Origin: Blastomussa wellsi
Lineage: Eukaryota; Cnidaria; Anthozoa; Scleractinia; Plerogyridae
Assembly (NCBI GenBank): GCA_947652115.1
Contig: OX393563.1
Coordinates: 7,000,729-7,064,728 of the forward strand
Direction: 5' to 3'
Length of the DNA stretch: 64,000 bases
In this document: positions 46,118-58,259 of the stretch, piece after piece
Layout: each line of letters starts with the position of its first letter
How positions within the stretch are numbered: the first letter of the stretch is position 1
Notes under the pieces: generated by a model
What the model was told of the DNA's origin: nothing
What the model saw: the letters and a program-made list of their open reading frames with translations, nothing else
The model's database searches: none
Translations under genes and position numbers: made by a program

Positions 46118-49100
46118 GATCGATCTGGTCGGATGCTCTAACCACTGAGCTACTGGAGACTCTATGATAAGCAAGGGTCAATTGTGGGTCTTGACTGGAA
46201 CTACATCGCGCGGTTATGCAGCCAAATGATAACAGAAAAGAAATGTAATATGTCGACCGATTTTCAGATTTCATGCCCTTCGTTTTTAATCTTTTGTGTC
46301 ATATTGTGTCCTTTCCTCCCCACCCACAAGGAGCATTCACTCCCCCCACACCCCCTCCCCTGTCTCATCCATTTGCAAATTTAAAATGTGTGCATATTAT
46401 TCAACAGATATCATACTATGGACCTAACATTGTTCTTTTAACTGGGATGATTTCTGCCGGGACATCATCGATCTTATTTGGGTATGATATCACTAAATAA
46501 ATAAAGTACGAATTCCAATAATCATTATTAAAAACTGGATATTGGAGTTCATATAGCACAGGACCACCATGGCAAGTGTACGCATCAGCGAGAGCAGCCG
46601 GTGAGCTCTAATATTTAATACCTAGTGGTGGATATTTACCGAAGCGGCGAGGTAAATATCCACCACTAGTCACCGACACTGAGGTGAATAGTTTTTTTAG
46701 TAAAACAGTGAGATAATTATTTCAACTCATTGATTCAACTCAATCATTTACGCGAGGGCCCGTGGGAGGCTCACGAGTTTCTCGGAGGTAAATAATTAAC
46801 AATTATTTCACTCGCGAGTGGAATAATTGTTTTATTAAAAACGCCCCAAAAATATTGTACAAACATTGCAAAAGTGCATTCTTTTACGCGTACACGTACC
46901 TTTTTGGTAGGTCAATGGTATATGAGCTCATATACCATTGCCTCTCAACCAATCAAAACTCAGGAAATGCAATATACCATAGCTAGTTTTTAATAACAAA
47001 GGATATCCCATGCTCGAATAGCCAATCAGCGCCCTCCATCGACGCTATCCACTGTTTTAGTATATACTGATGTACATTAATATTTCACTCGCGCTCGTTG
47101 GATATGAGATGGTCATGATAATGTCAGGCCTTATGCGCCTTGTTGGCTATATACCATCTCATATCCAACGCACTCTATGTACTACTAATGGAATACACAA
47201 AGACCAAGAACTTCCAAGAAATGTTAACTTTAAACAGTTACCAAACGGGCTTTCTATCAACTAGAGCAATAGCTTCAGATGACCAGGGGACAAATGCATG
47301 CCTGTCTTTCAAAAAATACTAAATCAAAATGGCTGCCGTATTGGTAAAAGTTTATTAGCATAAATCGGTGGCTTATTATTGAGAAATGCCGTATTTTCTC
47401 GACTAGATGCCCGCGGCGTTTATTTATAATTCTCCTTGTTGACACGGCGTTTATTCGGGACCCGGCGGGTTTGTTTTGCGCTATTTTTGAAAGCCTCGCA
47501 TTTTACTGATTTTACATAAAATTTAATTAATTTAAAGCATCAGTAAAGTTCACCAGGACAAAGTCAAAATATCACTAACTGGTCAGACCGTGTTCGCCTG
47601 TGAAACTAAGTGATGACGTAATTACACCTATTTTTCGACCAAACGCAATACAACTAGCTTAGTCTGTTATAGTTCACCACCAGAGTTTCTTAGTCGTTAT
47701 TGGCCCAGACCGATCACGTGATAGAATACTGGGATCTTGGGCGGCCTCTGTCAGGTGATAAAACAAAGGCCCGGGTTACTTTGTTAACTTTGCTTACTTT
47801 TTTACAGAAACATATTTTATTTACCATTTTCGAGAGATTCTCAAAAAGTGAAAAAATATCAATGTGGGAAGTTTAAAAAATTTCAAGTTTTCTGCCCACG
47901 CGACATAGAATTCTGCCACCTTGCGGCTGTAAGGCGAGTGAAACTATGGTCGCTAAATGCGCAATGTTTCTTTAAGGAACGACGCCAATTGAATAAACTC
48001 ATTTAACATGCAGGCGCACATAAACACATAAAGAGAGACATGTCTCTCTTGTAGAATGTGAAGAGACGGCTGGAATGAAAATCGCGCGTATGGTTTTCAA
48101 AACCTCTAGAAAGGCTAAATTGCAGTTTTTTAAAGAGAAAAAGAGATATTTTAAGCTAAATTATAAATCAATACAAACTCATTCTCATATAAACTCTTAT
48201 AGTTACCTGTGCTGAAAGTGGTTCGAGTTTGTGGAGAAAAGCGTTGTTCTGTTTTTATTTTTAGTAGAGTGGATATTAATCGGATTGATGTTATAACTGT
48301 CAGTCGAAGCTTTATTTCTGATTGGAGGAGTGGAGTGAATATAATGAGAGCGATGTTATAATTAAAAGTGGTTAACATATATTTTCTTTCTTTCAGATTT
48401 TGTGGCTGGATTTCCAGTGCAACGGAGTTTGTCGTGTTCACCTTCCTGCTGAGGACATTCTCCGCGTTTGGAGGAGCTGCCTCTGAAACCGCAGTAATGT
48501 CGGTTGTTATAGCAGAGTTTCAGGAGAAAATTGGGATGGCTACAGTACGTATACGTTTCTTGTATTCGGAATGCAAAGCACAAAAAGAAAAATACATCGC
48601 GATTATCAAAAGAAAACATTAAAATAGTCGGAAATAAACTTTTTACCTTGCCCCAGCTCTCCACTGTTTTTCTAATTCAAGATGGCGCCTGAACAACTGA
48701 TGGGAATAGCCACTCGCACCACCAAAATCCGCCTGTACTGCAGGTTATGTTCAGCACCAAGGTTTTTCGAACTCGCCTTATAAACCATTCTTGTCCAACT
48801 TCATGCGATGAATGGAAATTTTAGTAGCTTTCACCCATATAAGGACCATCATCAACTGGAACAATTCAATTACCACCTAAAAACTAGCGCTTGAAGTTTA
48901 TACCTGCCAACTCTCACGCATTATGCGTGAGTCTCACGCCTGCGGATCTAAAATTGTGATCTCACGGATTCAGACCAATTTCTCACGCCTAATTATATAG
49001 CTACATCAAAATCCATTATTGTCAACAGATGCATTTTTTATTAATTTTTGCCAACTGTCCAAATTTAAAATAAATTGGACAGTTTTTGCTCAAACTGTCC

Positions 49101-52100
49101 AATTTAAGAAAAATCTGGATACCTTCCATAAACCAATCAATTGTCAAGAAAAACTAGTTTAGAGGGCGAAACATTTGCCATGTTCATATATTTTTGGATG
49201 CTATATAATTAATAGGTAACAGGACTACATGCTTGTCCAATTTGGAAATAATTGGATTCTAAAAATTCCTCGAACTCTCATCCAATTATTTTCAAATTGG
49301 GCAGCATGTATTCCTATTACATATACTAACCTTCAATAGCGAGTGTTTTGAAGTCGTCGAAAATCTTTCTACACCTTCGGTTATCTTCGGAAGCCGTCGG
49401 TAAATCTTCAGAAATCTTCGAAAGTCGTCGGAAATCTTCGGCGATCTTCGGAAGTCGTCGGAAAATCTTCGGAAATTCAGGTTGTGTGGAGACGAAAAAT
49501 CTTACGCATTGTAATTTTACTGAAAAAAAAAGTTGGCAGGTATACAAGTTGGCATTACATGCCAGAGGCGTAGCCAGGATTTTTCAAAGGGGTGGGCCCA
49601 AATACTGCAATAATATGCTTTTTCGTTTACCTATCGAAATTCCAAGATTTCATACCGAATCTCATAGAAATGCACACGCATATTCAACTTTCAACTTCAA
49701 CTTTATTACTTCCATCACTCAATTTCCATGACTCAGTGTGACTCATATCCAACGCGCGCTCGTGGAATAATTGTTAAAAAAACATTTACTAATATTTTTA
49801 TATACATTTGTTGTAGACGGTTTATTTTTCATTTTAATTTGCTGTTTAAGGGCTTCATAGAAACATTTGTAGGTGTTGGATTGTCTGTTGGACCAGTCGT
49901 CGGGGGAGGTCTCTACACAGTAAGTAATATTAATCATGATGATAATTAGTATAGTTTCTGCCAATTAAATCATACACTACTCATTATGGGGTATTATAGA
50001 TTGCAAATATCAGTACCATCAGCGTGCTGATAACGGAAATTAAAAACTGAATGAGGCGTTCCGCTTATTTAAATTTCATTGATCACATTGGAGCAGATCG
50101 TTCAAAGGGCCGTTGTCAGAAACACCTTTGTTTTTGTTTACATGCGAGAGTTTCAGTATTAGTATAGGTAATCATACGATTTCGAGTTCAATTTGGAATT
50201 AATCGTTTGCACGAGTGAGCTTTTTTTCAAAAAGCTGAAATTGCTGTTGCAGACAGGAAGCGAGCATTTGATGCGAATTTGACACTTTATTTAAGGATTG
50301 ACTGATGAAGATCAGCTAACTGAATGCTACGAACTGAAAGCGGGTTCGTTTAAAACATTTGTAACTATAATCCAGAATTTCGATGTGTAATTTGCACTGG
50401 TGATACACTTGAACTGCACTGCTCTCAGCCAGTCAGAATCAAGTACTTTTTTCATGTATATTATTATAAAGGCAATTGAACTCTACCAGGAACTAAACTT
50501 CCAGCAATGCAATAACATTTGACTTCACCATACAATTTCCATAATTTCGATGGCATTGGAAATGGCGGAGGCTGACTACGACCCTTTAAGCTGAGCCAGG
50601 ATAAGCATGAATTTTGATTTCAGTTTTTTAACTTTTCAGTGAGATTTTCTGCTTGTATGTTCTGAGCTACGGTGTTTACACCCAGTAATCTCAATACCAA
50701 TGAAACATAAGCAATTTTAAAACGTTCATACGAAAAATTGAACCCTCTAAACAACCGTTTAAGCCTGGGTTAGTGATAATCGGCTTTCGAAAAACCTGGC
50801 CCTGAATAATGGAAATCATTCAACCGACAACGACAGCGACGAAGATGATAACAAAGAGGATAATATTGACGAGAATGATGACGAGGATGATGATGTCGAT
50901 GATGTGATTATACATTCAATATCATTCCTTTAAGGTTGGCGGATTTCAACTTCCATTCTTTGTCGTTGGTGGTTCCATGATCGCTGCTATCCCAGTTTTG
51001 TTTTCTACTCTCTCAACCAAATGCGGCGAATTTCGATCAGGCAAAATTCCTGAGCAAGAAGAGGCTTCATTTCCGATAGTTAAAGTATTAAAAATACCCG
51101 CTGTGTTAATGATTGGTGAGTAAATTAAACCTTTTATTAGTAATTAATTTAAAAAGTAACGTAAAGCAAGGCTTAATTGCCTGGCACCCATTTAGACACC
51201 TTGGAAAGGCACTGCGAGAATAAAGTGAAGGGCTTAGCACAGGCACCCTAACCATGATTCGAACCCTCGACCGTTCGATCGGAGTCCCGCTAACGATCAA
51301 CATACACTCAGTTCAACTGTAACTCTGTGTCTTCTCTTCCGCGGACTTACAGGAAAATTCGCTGTCCACATCCTTTGCTGAACGATAGCGTTATAATCCA
51401 GTACCCAGGCCCTTTCACTTTCTACTAATTCAATTTGTGTAAATGCTATCTTCTTTCTTATGTAGGTGACTTGTCTCCCTTGTCAGTTTTATAAATACAA
51501 GCGTAATAGTAATGATGATGATAATGATGTGTCAAATTTCACATTTAGTAAAGCAGTTTTCATCAATGTTATCAATTTTAATTGTTTATGTTATAGTTGC
51601 TTCTTTCATTATAACTGGTGTCATGTTCGTTTACATCCAACCCATCCTGGGACCACATTTGGAAAAGGTAAGTGACATCTCTATTAAATGGGCTTAGTCG
51701 CTAACTCCGAGGAAGAAGTCTTTACGGAAAAATAGGCCTTGCCGTATTGACCGAGCGAAAGCAGGGGCACCAAACGAACAAACTGTGGCAAAATGCATTA
51801 TTTTATTCAAATGAATGAAAATATATGATATTAAAACATTTAAAGGTGTTCCTGTCGTGAGTGTTGCTGGGAAAAATTATCTGTTCCCTTTTTCCAGCAC
51901 AAGGAAGGAAGATTGAGAAGGATTGTTATTGACAAACCTGAAATTAAAAATTTAGGCTAATCTTTTCATACGACAGAATGATATAACTGTGGTAGTAAAG
52001 ACGGCATTTGTTAGTCCCTCAACCTAAATAAAATTTTGATATTAAATCAGTTAAGACTGTGTTTCTGCTATCGCGATTCTGTTAGGTGATGAACCTGAAT

Positions 52101-55100
52101 GCTGCTCATATAGGCTTGATATTTCTTATATGTTCTGCAACATATGGCCTTGTATCGCCAATTGCAGGCTGGATAGGAGATCAAACAGTGAGTATTTAAG
52201 ACGTTACATGCTTTGAGGCTATGAACATTTTGACCAGACCCGTTTCCAAACATGCGTGTAGCAGACACTTCGTAAAAGTGACCAATCTTCATCTTTAATT
52301 GATCACAGATTTCCTGGGAAATGAGGTGAGCCCATTATGTCCACACTAAACGTTTAGTGCGGACCTATGAGATCAGGCTATCAGAAAGGAAGGCTTGGAC
52401 ATACTTGAAATCCGTTTGGACCAAGAAACAATGAGAACATTGTGCTCGCTGTGTGTAACCATTTAAATAATATTTATTATTTATTCCTTTTTATGGAATA
52501 AATTTGTTTATGCCCGTGTTCTTAAGCCTCCAGTTATGAGACATACGTTTACCCACGTAACACGAAAGAGCTCTCCAGGAGCTCGTTAGACAGTGTATGT
52601 GCCTGGAAATCGAATCTGAATTCGGAGTGAAGTTTTCTGTCAGGTTAATGGGCTCCTGTTTCTGTGGAGATAGGAAAACCAGAGCACTCGGAGCAAGTAC
52701 GAGAGCCTACAAGAAATTAACTTCAACACACCCATGAGGCCGGGTCCAGGAATCGAACCCGGACCACACTTGGTGGGAAGCGAGTGCTCTCACCAGTGCG
52801 TCAGCCCAACTCCCCAAAGGTCATCAAATTACATTGACGTCATCATCGATGGCGTCATCGTGTCACATTACATGATGACCACACCTTCTTCTACTTGGAT
52901 AATAAGCGTATAGACAAATGAAAAAGGAACGTAACGAATGTTCTTTTTTCAGAAATGGTACCGATGGTTGACTGTGTCAGGTTTCATTGGGATTGGATTG
53001 AGCGCACTCCTGCTCGGACCTGCTCCATTCCTTACATCTTTCTTGCCTTCAAAGTACGTCTTGTTATAAGAGAGCTGGTTATTTCGTTCGAATAATCATC
53101 AACTTCAGCAACAGAAAATCTATTGAAGAAAATGTCTAATTTTGCATCTTAATGATGTCATAGCATTCGCATTAATCTAAGTTTCAACAGCTTTAGACTC
53201 TTCATCTTGGATTAGAACGTTTCCCATTGTCCCTTATGTGAAAACACAAGTATGTTCTTTGAGGACCTTTGTGTCTGAGGATAGTTACTGTTTTGATCAC
53301 CTGACTTGCTAAGTGTGGGTATGATCCAAAAATTGCTTACAGTCACGCCCTATTGATTCTTACTTCACTTCCAGGAAAATTTGGCTCGTGTATGTTGCCA
53401 TGGTGATCTACGGTATTTCCGTGGCACTTCTCTTTGTGCAGTTGATGCCAGATTTAGTTGGAATTATGGCGTAAGTATATCAACCAATCGCTGTTTAGCC
53501 TGAGGCGATATAATTTCGTTAATTTTGAAATTCCTTTTCATTTTTCAAAATTTACCGTGGCCAGAATTTAGTTTCATTTCAAATTTTATGCCTGGACTGT
53601 TTGTATGATAGGCCGTTAGAGATGCCGGCCTTGTAAATGAGTACGTTAATTATTAAAAAACACGGGAGGATCATATATGTTTTCCCCTTACAAGGGCATC
53701 TTCCTACATTCTTAGTTTTAATTTCCAGTCCACTATTAGGCCATTTTGAGAACGCTACCCGAATGGTCAGTTTAGATAACGTAATCCGCCACTGCTTGTC
53801 ATTCAATTGGCTGTTTCTTTGGTGAGGTAGGAGCGATTTGACGCACAGCATGGCGCGAAACTTTTAATGAATTTTAAAAAGTTAACATTGGGCAGTGGGG
53901 CATTGCGCGCTGAATCGTTTTCTTTGATTATCATTTGACCATTACCTTGTTAATCAGTTGTTAATCAGGTCACATGAATTATTTTGTGTCAGCGCACGAT
54001 CCAGTGACTGTCCTTTTGCATTCTGTTTATAGGGATAATGGAATGCCTGACAACAATGCTACGCATGGTGTTGTCACAAGCATATTCAGCGGCATGTTCA
54101 ACTTGGGGTATGTAGTTAAGTCACGATTTGACATTTGCTGTACTCCACCAATTTTCTATTGGATATAATCCGGGATTAGTTCCTGGTCGACGTAGTGATA
54201 CAGTTCCCTTGGGCAAGATACCAAACACTGAATCGATCAACCTTCACATCCAATGCTCTTTCCTCCCTGGACTGATTATGACTTATAGATAGAGTCAATT
54301 GAGTGCCGACAATGATAGCCCTTATGCATGTTTACGTCAGACTGGCTGCTTTCACCACCAAGACTCGCTTTCAAAGCTGACTTGTCATGAACGAATTCCC
54401 AAAGTAGCAAAGATGAAAAGAATTCCAACGTGAAAACTGCATTTCTGTGACAGAGTTGAGAATAATTCGCGCAAACGAGGCTTGGTGGTGAATTTTGAGC
54501 ATATGAGGTCATCCTGCATACGGCCTATTAGCGAACTTAGCGAACTGCTTTGGTTTTATATTACTACGATCGGTTTGAAATTTCGCGCCACTTTTTCAAC
54601 CAATCAGAAGTAAAACCAAAACCGCTCTTTTTAGATAGCGAGTAGCGGTGAATTGTTAAAGGGCTTCTTGTGACGTACTAGCCTCCAGTCCAGAAAAGTA
54701 GCGATCGGAAAGCGTACTGATATAAGGCTGCTCTGTTGATCGAGTCACTATGTGCCAAAATTGGCTTACAGGACTCTGTAAGTAAATAAACTTGAACAAA
54801 AACCGAATTTGGTTCAAAGTGCAGGCGAAGAAAAAAACTTATTGTGCTGCCTTTGTTCATATTGTAGTGGGGCCATTGGCCCTGTTCTCGCTGGGATCAT
54901 AGCCCAACACATTGGATTTCAATGGGCAATGGCGGTAAGAATTTGAGTGATTTTCGCACATGCCATTTAAACGTAATTGAATTTGTTAACTTCTTAGCGG
55001 GTCTTCGTGCTCGAGTGTTTTCCATAATGGGCCGGGCAGCTTGGTTTTGTTTTTTAGAAATACGGAAATCGCTCAAAATTGTAAATGTGAACTCGTGGGC

Positions 55101-57960
55101 TTATTTAGGGGGATGGGGGGTATTATTTGAATAATTTTTGCATTTGAAATTGGGGGCAACCAGGGGGCGAACTTGTAGCAATTTTATTGCGCAAAAACAA
55201 TAACAAGAGCACTGTATTTTTACAGGCATGGGTATATTGTTGGAAATTTAAAGACAAACTAAATGTTATCTTTATTTGATAATCAGGCAGTTTTCTGATT
55301 CTTAACAGAAAGATGTTAATCTTAAAAACTAAATTTCTTTCCTTTGGGTTAATTTTGATAGGTTGTGGGTTTCATCTGTTTTACTCATGTGAGTTACGTT
55401 GTATTTTTAACGATTTCATGTTGCCGTACGTCTGTTGAGTAATATATCACTGATGACATCAAAATGTGGTAAGAACAAAAAAATTGGCAGACGAGGCGAT
55501 AGCTGCGTGTGTCACTGATGTTCTGTCACTCGTATTCTGTGATCTATTACTGAACAGACGCACGGCAACATGGAATCTATCTGTTTTATATAAAACAAAA
55601 TATAGAGTAAAATATAAACGTCATCAGTGCGTGTGTCCTTTAATAGATCATCAGTAGCAACCAATCAAAATGCATCCATAATTGGGCTTATTATTAAATC
55701 TAATTAAAAAAAACGAGCCAGTGGAAAGTAAATACAGTAAAGCTAATTTGCTCCGTGATAAGAATAGTTTGCTTATTATTGTAGAACAGTATTGTATGAC
55801 TTGCTTGTTTAATTCTGTCCGTATGTTTGATAAGCCTCCAGGCTTCCACGATATTTTCCCGCCACAGGTCTTTTTTTTTGTTCTGGCTATGTACTACTAT
55901 TCATTTAATTCAATGCCTTTTTTATTATTTTATTCAGCTTGTAAACTTTTTTATGTGGCAAATAAATAAAATAACAAAGAATAAACAAGGGAAAACTAAT
56001 TAGAACCATCCAGCACACGACAGATCGCTGTAGAGTTGCTGAGAGTTTTGTTTCGTTTATTTAATATTAATGTACATCATGAAACCCCGATTTGATTCAT
56101 ATATATATATTTATATCTAAACCGTTTAGGCTTTAGCATTGGTAGCATTCACGATATGGGAAAGAACTCGCGTTCGTAGGTGAGTCCAAGTTGCAGTTTT
56201 AACTCTGGTGGACGGGTTTTCTTTTTTATTTGGGGGGGGGGGGGGAAGGTAGGTACTCTTAGAACTTTTTGTAAGGTATGGGGCTTTTTTTTTTATATTT
56301 TATTAATTTTTATTGATTTGAAGTTACATACATTTTTCCACAAACAAACATAATTCACATTAACAGATAAACACGATACATCATATATTTACAAACACAC
56401 CCCAAAATTCCTCTTAACTCCCTTCTGCTTCTAAATATAATGACTAGTACAGCGCAGCAACAACACGAGATTCTTTATACATCTAGTTGGTTTTATACTT
56501 GGCCCATTTCATATTGTGAGCTTTTAGTTTATTATTTGATTTTGCGATCATTGTCTCAAGCTGGTGAATCATTTTAATTTTCGAGTTAAACACTTAAATT
56601 GAAGGAAGAGACTTGTTCTGTCGACAAGAATATAAATACTGTTTAGCAATTATTAAAGTATGATTAATAAATAATTCGTCTTCGCATCTTAAAATACCAA
56701 ACATTATATCTTTGTCAGAAAGGCGTTCTATCTTTACCCCTTGACTATCAAACCATTTTATAACCTCAGCCCAGAAAACCTTAGTATAACGACAACAAAT
56801 TAAATGAAAAAATGCTCCAGGGATTCGTTCATTTCACCACAAAGGGAACACGCCGGAGATGGAATAATACCAATTTTGTTTAAGAATGAATTTGTGACAA
56901 GACACCTGTTAAGTAATTTGTATTGGAATTCACGCGATTTTGTGTCCAAGGAAGTACGAAATGGCAAGCTGTAAATCTCTTTCCATTCTAAAACATCATT
57001 AACAAAATGGGTATTAAAATTCAGTTGGGCAGTCGGTGGGATGATGATTCTATTTCGAAGTTCTTTATATACGGTCTTTGAAACGACTGTTTCGATTAAC
57101 ACATTTTTGCCGTTGAAACTTAATTTAATTTCATCCTGCAAATTGAAAGGCTCGTCAACTGTAGAAGCAAACGTGTTTAATGATTCACGCCATTCAACTG
57201 GTAAGGCATCGATTACAGAGATAAGTCTAAATATATCTAATGGCGAGATGTTTAATTCTCTCAACCTGTGATTACTTTTGGGGCTTTTTGAAACCCTTAA
57301 CCTATGTAGGACCAAAGTAGACGATTTTTACTACTATATTGCAGACCTGACCGCAACATCAGACCCGTAAAATAATACATGTGCCTTATACCCGGAATGA
57401 CTTCTAATAATTCGCTGATGTTGCTAGGAAAGAGTAGTTCAATTTATTCCAGTTAAGATTTCGCATGTGCATTATTTCAAACGAGACTGTTCACAGCCTC
57501 TTTATTTTACAACGCAAAAGAACACGAGAGAAGCGAGCGGGAGTGCAAAGTGTGAAGGAAGGGGTAGAGCGAAATAAGAAAAATAATCCCTGTATTTTTA
57601 CCGTTTCCCAACTCCTTTTCATTACACGTAGCCCTTGGTTTGGCAAGATCAAAACCTAATTTTGTCCGATGATGACACTACTAGATTGTCAAGCAGACAG
57701 GGGTCGAGGATAAAGTAAAAACTATAAGGGATCATCTTCCCTCTACCTCCAACTAAACCTTACATTACTATATAATTTGGTTTTATCAACTGGGTTGATA
57801 ATGTCAATTGGCCACCGTAAAGATTCAAGAGCTGACGTTTCGAGCGTTAGCCCTTGGTCGGAGCGAATCTTCGCTCAAAACGTCAGCTCTTGAATCTCTT
57901 TACGGTGGTCAATTGACATTATCAACCCAGTTGATAAAACCAAATTATATTGTTATACTT

Positions 57961-58003
<43 letters not shown>

Positions 58004-58118
58004 CCTTACATTACTATACATTACTTATTGGGCGGAATAAAAATTATTTAACACTGAGTTCAATTTCGTGTTGTTTGTTAACAGAGAATATCAGCCACTT
58101 CCAGAAACGGGAAATTGA
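42601..58118 (+). CDS. SLC18B1: SLC18B1-like MFS transporter, copy B (complete, 477 aa)
   Basis: Fifteen exons: 42601-42843, 44842-44937, 46408-46481, 48397-48544, 49851-49919, 50935-51115, 51597-51667, 52086-52187, 52953-53053, 53375-53470, 54033-54107, 54868-54934, 55362-55388, 56130-56179 and 58085-58118. They sum to 1434 nt with all phases closing. The start ATG has A at -3 and G at +4. The cytosolic N-terminus is about 50 residues, followed by 12 predicted membrane segments. Family motifs include FGIYPLVVFVFAP, ETFVGVGLSVGP, GMPDNNATHGVV and GGAIGPVLAGIIA. Intron 1 starts with GC rather than GT. Exon 13 is a 27-nt microexon that completes TM12. The exon at 50935 is continuous where copy A has an intron. 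Expected role: H+-coupled vesicular exchange of polyamine-like amines, known for the mammalian member and inferred here. Introns are full of Penelope, SINE, LINE and MITE insertions. Confidence 0.92.
44035..44335. mobile_element. Penelope-like hairpin insertion, copy 2, 14-bp target duplication
   Basis: Two copies of the terminal repeat lie head to head and form a hairpin. TATGAAAATAGTAG occurs at 44021-44034 and 44336-44349 and is a clear target-site duplication. There is no coding sequence. Located in intron 1 of transporter B. Confidence 0.88.
45965..46162 (-). mobile_element. tRNA-derived SINE with (ATA)n tail
   Basis: On the minus strand 46162-46082 is a tRNA-like head with a perfect A box (TAGCTCAGTGG, 46152-46142) and B box (GGTTCAAATTC, 46104-46094). 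A long ATT/ATA microsatellite (46046-45965) forms the 3' tail. The anticodon arm is not a proper 7-base loop, so it is not a working tRNA gene. Confidence 0.8.
46600..46840 (+). repeat. Dispersed repeat family III-related, uninterrupted copy
   Basis: Contains GCGAGGGCCCGTGGGAGGCT and an uninterrupted AACTCAATCATTT, equivalent to the site interrupted at 58592. Intron 3 of transporter B. Confidence 0.6.
48899..49544. repeat. Element with TACCTGCCAAC inverted ends, with tandem repeats inside
   Basis: TACCTGCCAAC at 48901 and GTTGGCAGGTA at 49532 are inverted. Inside are TCTCACGC-rich units, an inverted CCAATTTGGAAATAATTGGA pair (49225-49320) and a tandem array of roughly CTTCGGAARTCGTCGG units (49365-49475). 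It lies in intron 4 of transporter B. Confidence 0.55.
50100..50590. repeat. Dispersed repeat family V, copy 2
   Basis: Same ends as the 37815 copy (AAGGGCCGTTGTCAGAAACA and CGGAGGCTGACTACGACCCT). In intron 5 of transporter B. Confidence 0.7.
51180..51310 (-). mobile_element. SINE-like sequence with a B box
   Basis: The minus strand carries GGTTCGAATC at 51265-51256 in a degenerate tRNA-like context. The A box is poor. Intron 6 of transporter B. Confidence 0.4.
52530..52815 (-). mobile_element. tRNA-derived SINE
   Basis: The minus strand from 52815 has an A-box-like start (CTGACGCACTGGTGAGAGCAC) and a B box (GGTTCGATTCC, 52759-52749), followed by a body of about 200 bp. It lies in intron 8 of transporter B. 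Confidence 0.65.
54535..54632 (-). repeat. Dispersed repeat family I, copy 4 (partial)
   Basis: Inverted partial copy (TTTCGCGCCACTTTTTCAAC, CAATCAGAAGTAAAACCAAA) in intron 11 of transporter B. Confidence 0.65.
56290..57320 (-). pseudogene. LINE (L1/Tx1-like) C-terminal fragment
   Basis: The frame 57315-56800 encodes a typical LINE tail: EIYSLPFRTSLDTKSREFQY, KLLNRCLVTN and IIPSPACSLCGEMNESLEHF, the cysteine/histidine zf-RVT motif. Frames beyond it continue towards 56460 (NKLKAHNMKWAKY). The upstream ORF2 (endonuclease, reverse transcriptase) is absent, i.e. 5' truncated. Located in intron 14 of transporter B. Confidence 0.75.
57773..58003. mobile_element. Penelope-like hairpin insertion, copy 3, 15-bp target duplication
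   Basis: Same head-to-head arrangement as the 44-kb copy, with a shortened left arm. CCTTACATTACTATA flanks it at 57758-57772 and 58004-58018. It lies about 80 bp upstream of the last exon of transporter B. Confidence 0.88.
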
Positions 58119-58259
58119 TGTTGGATTCTAAGCACCAGGAACTAAAACGGGCTGAGGCCGTGGATAGGTATTTCAATCGCAATGGATAGCAGGACCCGTG
58201 GATAGGCTCTCACCTTCGACCGTGAGAGCACATTTAATCGCGCATGCGAAAACTACCAG

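Noticed and set aside
46082..46162. Possible tRNA gene on the minus strand
   Set aside because: A and B boxes are good, but the anticodon arm cannot form a normal 5-bp stem with a 7-base loop, and it continues into a microsatellite tail, so it is a SINE.
50304..50335. CTGATGAAGATCAG followed by GAAAG on the plus strand
   Set aside because: No stem II of the right size between the boxes and no NUH site with complementary arms.
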